64,000 bases of DNA from Burkholderiales bacterium. Its GTDB lineage: Bacteria; Pseudomonadota; Gammaproteobacteria; Burkholderiales; Burkholderiaceae_C. Under the pieces are notes generated by a model. It searched no databases. It worked only from the letters and a program-made list of their open reading frames with translations, and was not told where the DNA came from. Made by a program: the position numbers and the translations under genes. Positions 39,607 to 48,988 of the stretch are shown here, in pieces. Where the stretch lies: assembly GCA_016223165.1 (NCBI GenBank), contig JACRPO010000012.1:558001-622000 (forward strand), given 5' to 3'. The stretch's first letter is position 1; each line of letters starts with the position of its first letter.

Positions 39607-42477
39607 ATGAGGCACGCGCGCGTGTTCACGGCCCTGTGGCCTCTCGTGTGGCGCGAGTGGCGCCACCACCCCTGGCGGCACGCGGTGGCGCTGCTCGCGG
39701 TGAGCCTCGGCGTCGCGCTCGCGTGGTCGGTGCACCTCATCAACCGCTCGGCCCTCGGCGAGTTCGCCGCCGCCGTGCGCAGCGCCAACGGCGAGCCGGA
39801 CCTCAGCCTGCACGGCCAGCACGAGGGGTTTGCCGATGCGTTGTTCGAACGGGTGCTCGACGACGAAGCGGTGACGCACGCGAGCGCCGTGGTCGAGCTC
39901 GAGACGTACGGCCGCGCCAGTGGCCGTACCGGTGGCCGCGCCGGTGGCCGCACCGATGGCCGCGCCGGCGAAGCCGCGCCGCGGCAGGCCGTGCGTGTAC
40001 TCGGCATCGATGCGCTGCGCATCGCGCCGCTGGCCCCGGCGCTGCTGCCGCTGCCGGCGCGCGGCGAGCCGCCGCAGGTGTTTCTCGATGGCGGCGTGGT
40101 CTTCGTCAATCGCGCCGCGCGCGAGCGGCTCCTCGCTGCCGCGGGCCCTGACCGAGAGGCCGCGAGTGCACCGGGCGGTCGGACACCCGAAGCCGAGCCG
40201 CGACCACGGTTCCTGCAACTGCAGGCCGGGCCGCATTGGCAGACGCTGCGCGTGGCCGGCGACGTGGCGGTCGGCGGCGCGCCGCTGGTGGTGATGGACA
40301 TCGCGGCCGCGCAGCAGCTCTTCGGCTTCGACGGGCGGGTCTCGCGCATCGACCTGCGCCTCGCCCCCGGCAGCGACGCGGCCCAGCTCGTGGCGCGCCT
40401 GGCGCTTCCGCCCACGGTGCGCGCGGTGGCGCCCGTGGCGGCCGAGCAGCGCGTCTCCAACCTCTCGCGCGCCTATCGCATCAACCTCACCGTGCTGGCG
40501 CTGGTGGCGCTGTTCGTCGGCGCCTTTCTCGTCTACTCCGTCGTCTCGCTGTCGGTGGCGCAGCGCACGCCGGCGCTGGCGCTGCTCGGCGTGCTCGGCC
40601 TGACGGCGCGCGGGCGGCGCGCGCTCGTGCTCGCCGAGTGCGCGCTCGTCGGTCTCGCCGGCGGCGTGGCCGGCATGGCCGCGGGCACGGCGATGGCCGC
40701 GATCGCCCTGCGCGCACTGGCCGGCGATCTCGGCGGCGGCTACTTCCCCGGCGTGCAGCCGGCGCTGCACTGGAGCACGCCGGCGGCGGCGGTGTTCGTC
40801 GCGCTCGGCGTGGCGTCGGCGATGGCCGGCGGCTGGTTCCCGGCGCGCGCCGCCGAGCGCCTGCGCCCGGCCGTGGCCCTGAAAGGCCTCGGCGACCCCG
40901 GCGGCCGCGCGCCGCCGGCCTGGCCCGCACTCGCGTTGCTGGCGCTCGGTGCCGCGCTCGCCTTCGTGCCGGCGGTGTGGGGCCTGCCGCTGGCCGCTTA
41001 TCTCTCGGTGGCCGCCCTGCTGTGCGGCGGCATCGTGTGGGTGCCCTCGGTCGTGCACGCACTGACCTCGCTTCGCACGCAGGCGCTGTCGACCGGCCGG
41101 CCCGGCCCGCTCGGCTGGCTCGCCTGGCGGCGCGCGTCGTATCACCGTGCCACCGCCACCGCGGCCACGGCCGGCGTGGTGGCGAGCCTCGCGCTCTCGG
41201 TCGCGCTCACGGTGATGGTGGCGAGCTTTCGCACGGCCGTCTCCGACTGGCTCGACCAGGTGCTGCCGGCCGACCTGTATGCCCGCGCCGCCGCCAGCGC
41301 GGCGATGGCCGAGACGGCCTGGCTGCCGCCCGAGTTCGAGGCGCGCGTGCGACAACTGCCGGGCGTGCAGCGCGTGAGCGCCTCGCGCGTGCGCTCGCTG
41401 CAGCTCGAGCCCGGCCGGCCCGCGGTGACGTTGATGGCGAGGCCGCTGCACACGCTGGACGCCGATGCCGCCGACAAGGGCTCCACCGTCGCCGCCGCAA
41501 CCACCCCCCCGCTGGCGCTGGTCGAGCGCGCCCTGCCGCCGCACGGCACGCTGCCCGACATCTTCGTGAGCGAGGCGGTGCAGGCCTTGTACGGTGCCCG
41601 GCCCGGCGACCGCCTCGAGCTGCCGATCGGGCGCGTCGCAGGGGCACGCGGGGCGGACGAGAGCGCGGCGGGCATGGCCACCGCACCACCGGCCACACCG
41701 CCCGCCGCACCGCCCACCAAACCGCCCGCCACGGCGCCCACCACGCCCGTCACGACGCCGATCACCACGCCGATCACCACGCCGATCACCACGCCGATCA
41801 CCACGCCGATCACCACGCCGATCACCACGCATGTGCGCGGCGTCTACCGCGACTTCGCGCGCCAGTTCGGCTCCGTGGCGATGGACCGCGCGCTGTACCA
41901 GCGGCTCACCGGCGACGAGCGCGCGAGCGACCTCGCGCTGTGGCTCGCGCCCGGGGCCACGCCGGCCGCGCTGATGGAGGCGATGCGCGCGCTGCTGCCC
42001 GACCCGGCGATGCTCGACTTCGCGACCACCGGCGAGCTGCGCACGGTCTCGCTGCGCATCTTCGACCGCAGCTTCGCCGTCACCTACTACCTGCAGGCGG
42101 TGGCCATCGCCATCGGCCTCGTCGGCATCGCGGCCAGCCTGTCGGCGCAGGTGCTGGCGCGGCGCAAGGAGTTCGGGCTGCTCACGCACCTGGGCTTCAC
42201 GCGCCGGCAGCTGCTCGTGCTCGTCACGGTGGAGGCGGCGGCCTGGGTCGCGGCGGGCGTGGGTGTCGGCCTGCTGCTCGGCCTCGCGGTGAGCGCGGTG
42301 CTCGTGCACGTCGTCAACCCGCAGAGCTTTCACTGGACGATGGAGATGGTGCTGCCGGCCGGCCGCCTGGCGGCGCTTTGCGCCGCCGTCTTTGCCGCCG
42401 GCACGCTGACCTCGGCCTGGGCGGCACGTGGCGCCACCGCGCGCAGCGCGGTGCTGTCGGTGAAGGAGGACTGGTGA
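39607..42477 (+). CDS. FtsX-type ABC permease, fused AttF-AttG-like
   Basis: A 956-residue permease, about twice the size of a single MacB/FtsX permease. The N-terminal half has a first membrane segment near residue 25, a periplasmic region, then three segments (about 295-430); a second FtsX-type half ends in four helices (about 820-950, with AQVLARRKEFGLLTHLGFTRRQ, a typical FtsX loop). Permeases of AttEFGH are normally two proteins, so this looks like a fusion. Two in-frame 12-bp tandem repeats occur (39910-39969 and 41749-41830). ATG 39607 is used; TTG 39559 is also in frame. It ends in a GTGA overlap with the AttH-like gene. Confidence 0.88.
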   Translation: MRHARVFTALWPLVWREWRHHPWRHAVALLAVSLGVALAWSVHLINRSALGEFAAAVRSANGEPDLSLHGQHEGFADALFERVLDDEAVTHASAVVELETYGRASGRTGGRAGGRTDGRAGEAAPRQAVRVLGIDALRIAPLAPALLPLPARGEPPQVFLDGGVVFVNRAARERLLAAAGPDREAASAPGGRTPEAEPRPRFLQLQAGPHWQTLRVAGDVAVGGAPLVVMDIAAAQQLFGFDGRVSRIDLRLAPGSDAAQLVARLALPPTVRAVAPVAAEQRVSNLSRAYRINLTVLALVALFVGAFLVYSVVSLSVAQRTPALALLGVLGLTARGRRALVLAECALVGLAGGVAGMAAGTAMAAIALRALAGDLGGGYFPGVQPALHWSTPAAAVFVALGVASAMAGGWFPARAAERLRPAVALKGLGDPGGRAPPAWPALALLALGAALAFVPAVWGLPLAAYLSVAALLCGGIVWVPSVVHALTSLRTQALSTGRPGPLGWLAWRRASYHRATATAATAGVVASLALSVALTVMVASFRTAVSDWLDQVLPADLYARAAASAAMAETAWLPPEFEARVRQLPGVQRVSASRVRSLQLEPGRPAVTLMARPLHTLDADAADKGSTVAAATTPPLALVERALPPHGTLPDIFVSEAVQALYGARPGDRLELPIGRVAGARGADESAAGMATAPPATPPAAPPTKPPATAPTTPVTTPITTPITTPITTPITTPITTPITTHVRGVYRDFARQFGSVAMDRALYQRLTGDERASDLALWLAPGATPAALMEAMRALLPDPAMLDFATTGELRTVSLRIFDRSFAVTYYLQAVAIAIGLVGIAASLSAQVLARRKEFGLLTHLGFTRRQLLVLVTVEAAAWVAAGVGVGLLLGLAVSAVLVHVVNPQSFHWTMEMVLPAGRLAALCAAVFAAGTLTSAWAARGATARSAVLSVKEDW
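39910..39969 (+). repeat. 12-bp in-frame tandem repeat, N-terminal part of the permease
   Basis: Five units of about GGCCGCGCCGGT encode a Gly-Arg-Ala/Thr repeat in the first periplasmic loop. The units differ at two or three positions. Confidence 0.85.
41749..41830 (+). repeat. 12-bp tandem repeat, periplasmic loop of the permease
   Basis: ATCACCACGCCG is repeated five times without change (41761-41820), flanked by a variant unit before and a partial one after. It encodes Ile-Thr-Thr-Pro repeats. Perfect copies at DNA level suggest recent expansion, so copy number could vary between strains. Confidence 0.93.
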
Positions 42478-43736
42478 GCCGGGCGCCCCTCGCGGGTCCG
42501 ACGCGCCGGGCCTGGCTTATGAGCCTCTCGGGGCTTGCGTCGCTGGCCGAGGCCGCCGGTGCGCGCGCAGCGCCAGCGGCAGCGGCAGCAGCCGCGCCCG
42601 CGTCGACCGCCTCGGCATCGACACCGCCTCCATCGCCATCTCCGTCCACGCACGAGGGCGTCCGGCGCGGCCGGCCGCTGCAGTTCCCGCGCGACCATGG
42701 CGCCCATCTCGGCACGCGCACCGAGTGGTGGTACCTGACCGGCTGGCTCGCGCCCGAACAGGCCGCCGACAGCGCGCCGACGCACGGCTTCCAGGTCACC
42801 TTCTTCCGCAGCCAGGTCGCCGCGACAGATCGCGCGGACGCGGCTGCCGCACGCGGCGGCCCCGGCCTGCCCGGTCGCTTCGCGCCGCGCCACCTGCTCT
42901 TCGCGCATGCGGCCGTCACCGACCTCGCGGCCGGCCGCCACCAGCATGCGCAGCGCCTGGCGCGCTGGAACGGCGACCCGGCCACCGGGCCCGATCGCGC
43001 CCTCACCACGGACGCCGATGTCCGGCTCGCCCGCTGGCACCTGGCCCGCGAGACGTCGAGCCCATGGCAAGCCGCGCGCTGGCGCGCCGGGCTGCGCAGC
43101 GACGCCTTCTCGCTGCAGGGCACGCTGCTCGCCGTGCAACCGCCGTTGCTCCAGGGCGATGCCGGCTTCTCGCGCAAGGGCCCCGAAGAGCGCCAGGCCA
43201 GCCACTACTACAGCGTGCCGCAGCTGCAGGCGCAGCTGACGCTCGAAGTGCGCGGCCAGCGCCAGCAGCTGCACGGCCGGGCCTGGCTCGACCACGAGTG
43301 GAGCGACGAACTGCTGCATCCGCACGCCGTCGGCTGGGACTGGATCGGCATGAACCTGCTCGACGGCAGCGCGCTCACCGCCTTCCGGCTGCGCCGCGCC
43401 GACGGCAGCACGCTGTGGGCGGGCGGCAGCCACCGTCACGCCGCACCCGGCGCGGCGCCGCGCGCCTTCGAACCCGGCGAGGTGGCGTTCGAGCCCGGCT
43501 CACGCTGGCGCAGCGCGGCCACGAGCGCGATGTACCCGGTACGCTGGCAGGTGCGCACGCCCGCCGGCCGCCACACCGTGCGTGCGCTGCTCGATGCGCA
43601 GGAACTCGACGGCCGCACCGGCACCGGCACCGTGTACTGGGAAGGCGTGGCCGAACTGCTCGACGAGGGCGGGCGGCGGGTCGGCCTCGGGTACCTCGAG
43701 ATGACGGGCTATGCCGCGCCGGTCAAGCTCGGCTGA
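42474..43736 (+). CDS. AttH/CrtC-like secreted lipocalin-fold protein
   Basis: A 420-residue protein of the AttH family (CrtC-like N-terminal and lipocalin-like C-terminal domains). The signature TRTEWWYLTGWL, later ASHYYSVPQLQ, WLDHEWSDELL and GWDWIGMNLLDGS are typical. Start is GTG 42474, overlapping the permease stop, with AAGGAGG four bases upstream. The N-terminus has TRRAWLMSLSGLASL, a twin-arginine-like signal, followed by an Ala/Pro/Ser linker. The family is linked to AttEFGH transporters and to carotenoid hydratase; the cargo here is unknown. Confidence 0.9.
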   Translation: MSRAPLAGPTRRAWLMSLSGLASLAEAAGARAAPAAAAAAAPASTASASTPPPSPSPSTHEGVRRGRPLQFPRDHGAHLGTRTEWWYLTGWLAPEQAADSAPTHGFQVTFFRSQVAATDRADAAAARGGPGLPGRFAPRHLLFAHAAVTDLAAGRHQHAQRLARWNGDPATGPDRALTTDADVRLARWHLARETSSPWQAARWRAGLRSDAFSLQGTLLAVQPPLLQGDAGFSRKGPEERQASHYYSVPQLQAQLTLEVRGQRQQLHGRAWLDHEWSDELLHPHAVGWDWIGMNLLDGSALTAFRLRRADGSTLWAGGSHRHAAPGAAPRAFEPGEVAFEPGSRWRSAATSAMYPVRWQVRTPAGRHTVRALLDAQELDGRTGTGTVYWEGVAELLDEGGRRVGLGYLEMTGYAAPVKLG

Positions 43737-43821
43737 GAGGGTGCCGCGGCGTGCACCGGGCGGGCGCTCGAAGGGCCCCGGCAGGCGCCGGGCTGCGCAC
43801 GCGGCAGCGTCGCGTGCAGCT

Positions 43822-44730
43822 TCAGTTCTTGTCGGCGCGCGAGCCGTCGCGCGCTGCGCCTGGCGCCGGGCGCTGTCCGGCGTCCACCGGCGCTGCGCGC
43901 ACGCAGTTGCCGCCGACCGCGCGCGCCACCGCGAGCGCCTCGCTGACGTCGTCGACGAGCGCCTGCAGGTGCAGATGGGCCGGCCGCAGGTGGGCCACGC
44001 CAAGGGCGACCGTGAAGCGAACGCGCCGCGGCGGCACGGCCACTTCCATCTGCTCGGCGCGCTCGCGGATGCGCTCGGCCACGTCGAGCGCGCCGGTGGC
44101 GTCGGCATGGGCAAGGAAGACGGCGAACTGGCCGGCCTCGTAGCGGGTGAGCGCATCGGCGCCACGCAAGGTCGGCGCGGTGGCGGCGATGAGGTCGGCC
44201 AGCACCTTCTCGCCGGCCGCGTCGCCGAGCGCATCGACGAGACGCGCATAGCGGTCGACCTCCACCAGCAGCAGCGCCGCACCGGTGCCGTAGCGGCGTG
44301 CCCGCGCCCACTCGCGCCCCACCATGTCGGTGAAGTGCTCGCGGCCCAGCACCAGCCCCTGCGGCACGACGCGCACGCCAGTGGCGGCCGGCGCCGGCTG
44401 CGGTGCCGCGGCTGCCGGCGGCAAGCCCGGTGCCGCCGCCTTGCGCGCCAGGCCGAGCAGCGCCACGCCGAGCGGCAAGGCCGTGCAGACCACCCCCACC
44501 GCCGAGGCGAGCCCCACCATCCAGGGCGACACCGGCTGCAGCCAGGCCGCGAGGCCCCAGCCGAGCAGCGCCGCCACGCCCACGGAGGCGACGACGAAGG
44601 CGAGCGTGAGCGAGCCGAGCGGCACGCTCAGCGGCACGCCGCCGCTGACCGGCTCGGCCGTCAGTGCCGGCCCGGCCCGGGGTGCGGACAAGGGCGTGGG
44701 CAGGGTCGACGGATCGATCGGGTGCGGCAT
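43822..44730 (-). CDS. Membrane protein with degenerate GGDEF domain
   Basis: A 302-residue protein with two or three N-terminal hydrophobic segments (about residues 38-100) and a C-terminal GGDEF-type domain (about 135-285: LVLGREHFTDMVGREWARARRYG, then LLLVEVDRYARLVDALGDAAG). The motif that should be GG(D/E)EF reads EAGQF in LTRYEAGQFAVFLA, so cyclase activity is unlikely; the protein may bind GTP or act as a sensor. The frame is open to 45186, but the ATG at 44730 fits the protein. It is convergent with the AttH-like gene and divergent from the exporter at 45084. Confidence 0.8.
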   Translation of the reverse strand: MPHPIDPSTLPTPLSAPRAGPALTAEPVSGGVPLSVPLGSLTLAFVVASVGVAALLGWGLAAWLQPVSPWMVGLASAVGVVCTALPLGVALLGLARKAAAPGLPPAAAAPQPAPAATGVRVVPQGLVLGREHFTDMVGREWARARRYGTGAALLLVEVDRYARLVDALGDAAGEKVLADLIAATAPTLRGADALTRYEAGQFAVFLAHADATGALDVAERIRERAEQMEVAVPPRRVRFTVALGVAHLRPAHLHLQALVDDVSEALAVARAVGGNCVRAAPVDAGQRPAPGAARDGSRADKN

Positions 44731-45083
44731 GGGGCCAGTGAAGCCGGGGAGCCTGCGCCGGCGCGGGCCAGCCCGGCGCGCGGCAGCAGGAGGGTGGAAC
44801 GAACGTGCGGGAGCGGAGCGGCCGGGGTCCGCGTGCAGGGCGGCCGCAGCCTGCGTGTTATTCGACCACAACCGCCCGAACTTTTGCCCCCGCTGTGTTG
44901 CGTATCGTGACGCACCCCCCGGAAAAAGGGCGGCTGCCGGCCCTTGCGGCCACTCCACGGCCGCACGGGCCTGCCGCCACACCGCCGCCCCACGGGCCGC
45001 ACGCCCTGCGGCGCGGCCGGCGCGCGCCCGGTCCGGGCGTGGCGGGTCCGGGCGTGGCACGGCGCCGCATAGACTTGCGCCCC
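44731..45083. promoter_or_regulatory. 353-base divergent intergenic region
   Basis: This gap lies between the degenerate GGDEF gene and the MsbA-like exporter. I see no gene in it. It contains a locally AT-richer segment around 44855-44900, a directly repeated 14-mer GGTCCGGGCGTGGC at 45030-45043 and 45045-45058, and a TAGACT box (45070-45075) eight bases before the exporter ATG. The first 100 bases are GC-rich and without motifs I can name. Confidence 0.5.
45070..45075 (+). promoter_or_regulatory. Candidate -10 box of the exporter, leaderless type
   Basis: TAGACT ends eight bases before the ATG at 45084 and there is no Shine-Dalgarno sequence, the same layout as earP and pyrD. Confidence 0.45.
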
Positions 45084-46886
<1,803 letters not shown>

Positions 46887-46945
46887 GACCTCGCGGGCAC
46901 CGGCCCGAAGAGCGTCCTGGAGCAGCGATCGGCCACCGACGCTGC

Positions 46946-46962
46946 GCGCATAATCGATGCGC
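46946..46962 (+). promoter_or_regulatory. Probable promoter and operator of the ccdAB operon
   Basis: GCGCAT, five bases, ATGCGC (46946-46951 and 46957-46962) is a perfect dyad overlapping a -10-like CATAAT (46949-46954), 20 bases upstream of ccdA. CcdA/CcdB complexes repress their own promoter in known systems, so this dyad is a good operator candidate. TGGAG near 46971 serves as RBS. Confidence 0.55.
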
Positions 46963-46982
46963 ATGCTTCGTGGAGTGTCCAG

Positions 46983-47234
46983 ATGCGCCGCCTCGCCAAT
47001 GCCGCCAAACGACCGACCAACCTCAGCCTCAATGCGAAGGTACTCGACATGGCCCGTGAACTGGGCATGAACGTCTCGGCCACCGTCGACGCCTTGCTCA
47101 CCGAGGAGGTGAAGCGCCGCTACTGGGAGCGCTGGAACGAAGAGAACAAGGAGGCAATCGAGCACTACAACGCCCGCATCGCCAGGGAAGGCCTGCCGCT
47201 GGCGCGCTACCGCACCTTCATGAAGGGCCGCTGA
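46983..47234 (+). CDS. ccdA: CcdA-type antitoxin
   Basis: An 83-residue protein with an N-terminal ribbon-helix-helix (TNLSLNAKVLDMARELGMNVSATVD) and a charged C-terminal toxin-wrapping tail (RYWERWNEENKEAIEHYNARI), as in F-plasmid CcdA. It should bind its own operator and neutralise CcdB. The start ATG 46983 follows a dyad promoter. Its stop overlaps the ccdB start by one base (TGATG). The pair heads a five-gene operon with thyA, folA and an MFS gene, an unusual place for a toxin-antitoxin system. Confidence 0.93.
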   Translation: MRRLANAAKRPTNLSLNAKVLDMARELGMNVSATVDALLTEEVKRRYWERWNEENKEAIEHYNARIAREGLPLARYRTFMKGR

Positions 47235-47548
47235 TGGGGCGGCTCGACGTCTATGCCAATCCCGATGCTGCCGAACGCAAGCACACTCCCTACTTCCTGG
47301 ACGTGCAGAATGACTACATCGCGGGCCTGGAGACCCGCGTCGTGATTCCCCTGCGGCGCGAGACGGCGTTCGGGCCGCGGGCCCGCGCCCTGCATCCCCT
47401 CGTGACGTTGCGCGGCGAGAAGTTCGTGCTCGATACGGCCGCCATCGGCGCCGTGCCGACCGCGGAGCTGCGTAAAGTGGTCGGCCACCTCGCCGATGCG
47501 CGGGCCGAGATCCAGGAAGCCCTCGATGCCCTGTTCGGAGCGTATTGA
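47234..47548 (+). CDS. ccdB: CcdB-type toxin
   Basis: A 104-residue CcdB-family protein. CcdB poisons DNA gyrase. The N-terminus MGRLDVYANPDAAERKHTPYFLDVQ and VVIPLRRETAF match the SH3-like fold. In F-plasmid CcdB the gyrase-contacting end is WGI; here the C-terminus is LFGAY and has no tryptophan at that place, so toxicity could be weaker or altered. It is translationally coupled to ccdA and ends one base before the thyA start, so toxin dosage and thymidylate synthase expression are linked by the mRNA. Confidence 0.92.
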   Translation: MGRLDVYANPDAAERKHTPYFLDVQNDYIAGLETRVVIPLRRETAFGPRARALHPLVTLRGEKFVLDTAAIGAVPTAELRKVVGHLADARAEIQEALDALFGAY

Positions 47549-47549
47549 C

Positions 47550-48410
47550 GTGACCCGCCCTTCCCCGAGCTTGCGCCCCGCGCGCCGCACCTACGAGGAC
47601 TTCATGCGCCATGTCTTCGTGCATGGCGTGCCCAAGACCGACCGCACCGGCACGGGCACGAAGAGCGTCTTCGGCTACCAGATGCGCTTCGACCTCGCCG
47701 AGGGCTTTCCGCTGATCACGACGAAGAAGGTGCACTGGAAGAGCATCGCGCTCGAGCTCCTGTGGTTCCTGCGTGGCGAGCGCAACGCGCGCTGGCTGCA
47801 GGAGCGCGGCGTGACGATCTGGGACGAGTGGGCCAAGGCCGACGGCGACCTGGGTCCGGTGTACGGCGTGCAGTGGCGCAGTTGGCCCAAGCCCAGTGCC
47901 GACGATCCGGGCGGACACATCGACCAGATCGCCGAGGTCGTGCAGCAGCTCAAGACCAACCCCGACAGCCGCCGCATCATCGTCAGTGCCTGGAACGTCG
48001 CCGAGCTGCCGAAGATGGCGCTGGCGCCCTGCCACGCGTTCTTCCAGTTCTACGTGGCGCCCGGCGAGTCGCCATCGGCTCCAGGAAAGCTGAGCTGCCA
48101 GCTCTACCAGCGCAGCGCCGACATCTTCCTCGGCGTGCCGTTCAACATCGCCAGCTACGCGCTGCTCACGCACATGCTGGCGCAGCAATGCGACCTCGCA
48201 CCCGGCGACTTCGTGTGGACCGGCGGCGACTGCCACATCTACCGCAACCACGAGGCGCAGGTGCGCACGCAGCTCGAACGCGCTCCGTACCCGTTCCCGA
48301 CGCTCGCCATCAAGCGCCGCCCGCCCTCCATCTTCGACTACGAGTACGACGACTTCGAGATCGTCGGCTACCAGCACCACTCGGCCATCAAGGCGCCGGT
48401 GGCCGTATGA
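47550..48410 (+). CDS. thyA: Thymidylate synthase
   Basis: A 286-residue ThyA that methylates dUMP to dTMP with methylene-tetrahydrofolate. RTGTGTKSVFGYQMRFDL, the catalytic Cys in LAPCHAFFQFYV, and QRSADIFLGVPFNIASYALL are the expected motifs. The start is GTG 47550 with GGAG ten bases upstream. It lies one base after ccdB and overlaps folA (ATGA), so the two folate enzymes are coupled with the toxin-antitoxin pair. Confidence 0.96.
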   Translation: MTRPSPSLRPARRTYEDFMRHVFVHGVPKTDRTGTGTKSVFGYQMRFDLAEGFPLITTKKVHWKSIALELLWFLRGERNARWLQERGVTIWDEWAKADGDLGPVYGVQWRSWPKPSADDPGGHIDQIAEVVQQLKTNPDSRRIIVSAWNVAELPKMALAPCHAFFQFYVAPGESPSAPGKLSCQLYQRSADIFLGVPFNIASYALLTHMLAQQCDLAPGDFVWTGGDCHIYRNHEAQVRTQLERAPYPFPTLAIKRRPPSIFDYEYDDFEIVGYQHHSAIKAPVAV

Positions 48411-48988
48411 AGTCCACGCATGAGGCTCGTTCCTTGAAGCTCGTTCTCGTCGCCGCCGTGGCTGCCGATGGCGGCATCGGCCGCCGCAACGGGCTGCTCT
48501 TCACCGACGTCGCCGACCAGCGCCACTTCCGTGCCGTGACGCTCGGCAAGCCGGTGGTGATGGGGCGCAAGACCTGGCTCTCGCTGCCCGAGCGCTTCCG
48601 CCCGCTGCCGGGCCGGCGCAACGTGGTGCTGAGCCGCGACGCCGGCTTCGAAGCCCCCGGCGCGGAGACGGCGCGTTCGCTCGACGAGGCGCTCGAACGC
48701 CTGGCCGACGAGCCCGAGGTGTGCGTCGTGGGCGGCGCCGAGATCTACGCGCAGGCCCTGCCGCGCGCCGACGAACTGCGCCTCACCGAGGTCGCGCGCC
48801 GCTGGCCCGAGGCGGAGGTCTTCTTCCCCGCGCTGGACCGCACCTTGTTCGAGGAAGTCGCGCGCACCGAGGCGCAGGCGACGGACGGCACGCTCATGGC
48901 CTTCGTCACCTATCGGCGGCGGGCAGACGTCACGCCCCCCACCACGCCCGCCCCGGCCGTGTCCGGATCAGCCACCGCGGCGCAATGA
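48407..48988 (+). CDS. folA: Dihydrofolate reductase
   Basis: A 193-residue DHFR that regenerates tetrahydrofolate. Motifs LVAAVAADGGIGRRNGLLF, VVMGRKTWLSLPERFRPLPGRRN (NADPH and substrate region) and CVVGGAEIYAQALP are clear. The protein is longer than the usual 160-170 because of a Thr/Pro-rich C-terminal tail (TPPTTPAPAVSGS). It overlaps thyA by four bases and the MFS gene by four bases, which argues for one transcript with them. A TTG at 48434 is an alternative start. Confidence 0.96.
   Translation: MKSTHEARSLKLVLVAAVAADGGIGRRNGLLFTDVADQRHFRAVTLGKPVVMGRKTWLSLPERFRPLPGRRNVVLSRDAGFEAPGAETARSLDEALERLADEPEVCVVGGAEIYAQALPRADELRLTEVARRWPEAEVFFPALDRTLFEEVARTEAQATDGTLMAFVTYRRRADVTPPTTPAPAVSGSATAAQ

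Noticed and set aside
41749..41830. CRISPR-like or mobile repeat in the permease
   Set aside because: Units are contiguous 12-mers inside a coding frame, so it is a coding tandem repeat.
39493..42333. A 946-codon minus-strand open frame opposite the permease
   Set aside because: Shadow of the permease gene; Arg/Gly/His-rich with no domain pattern.
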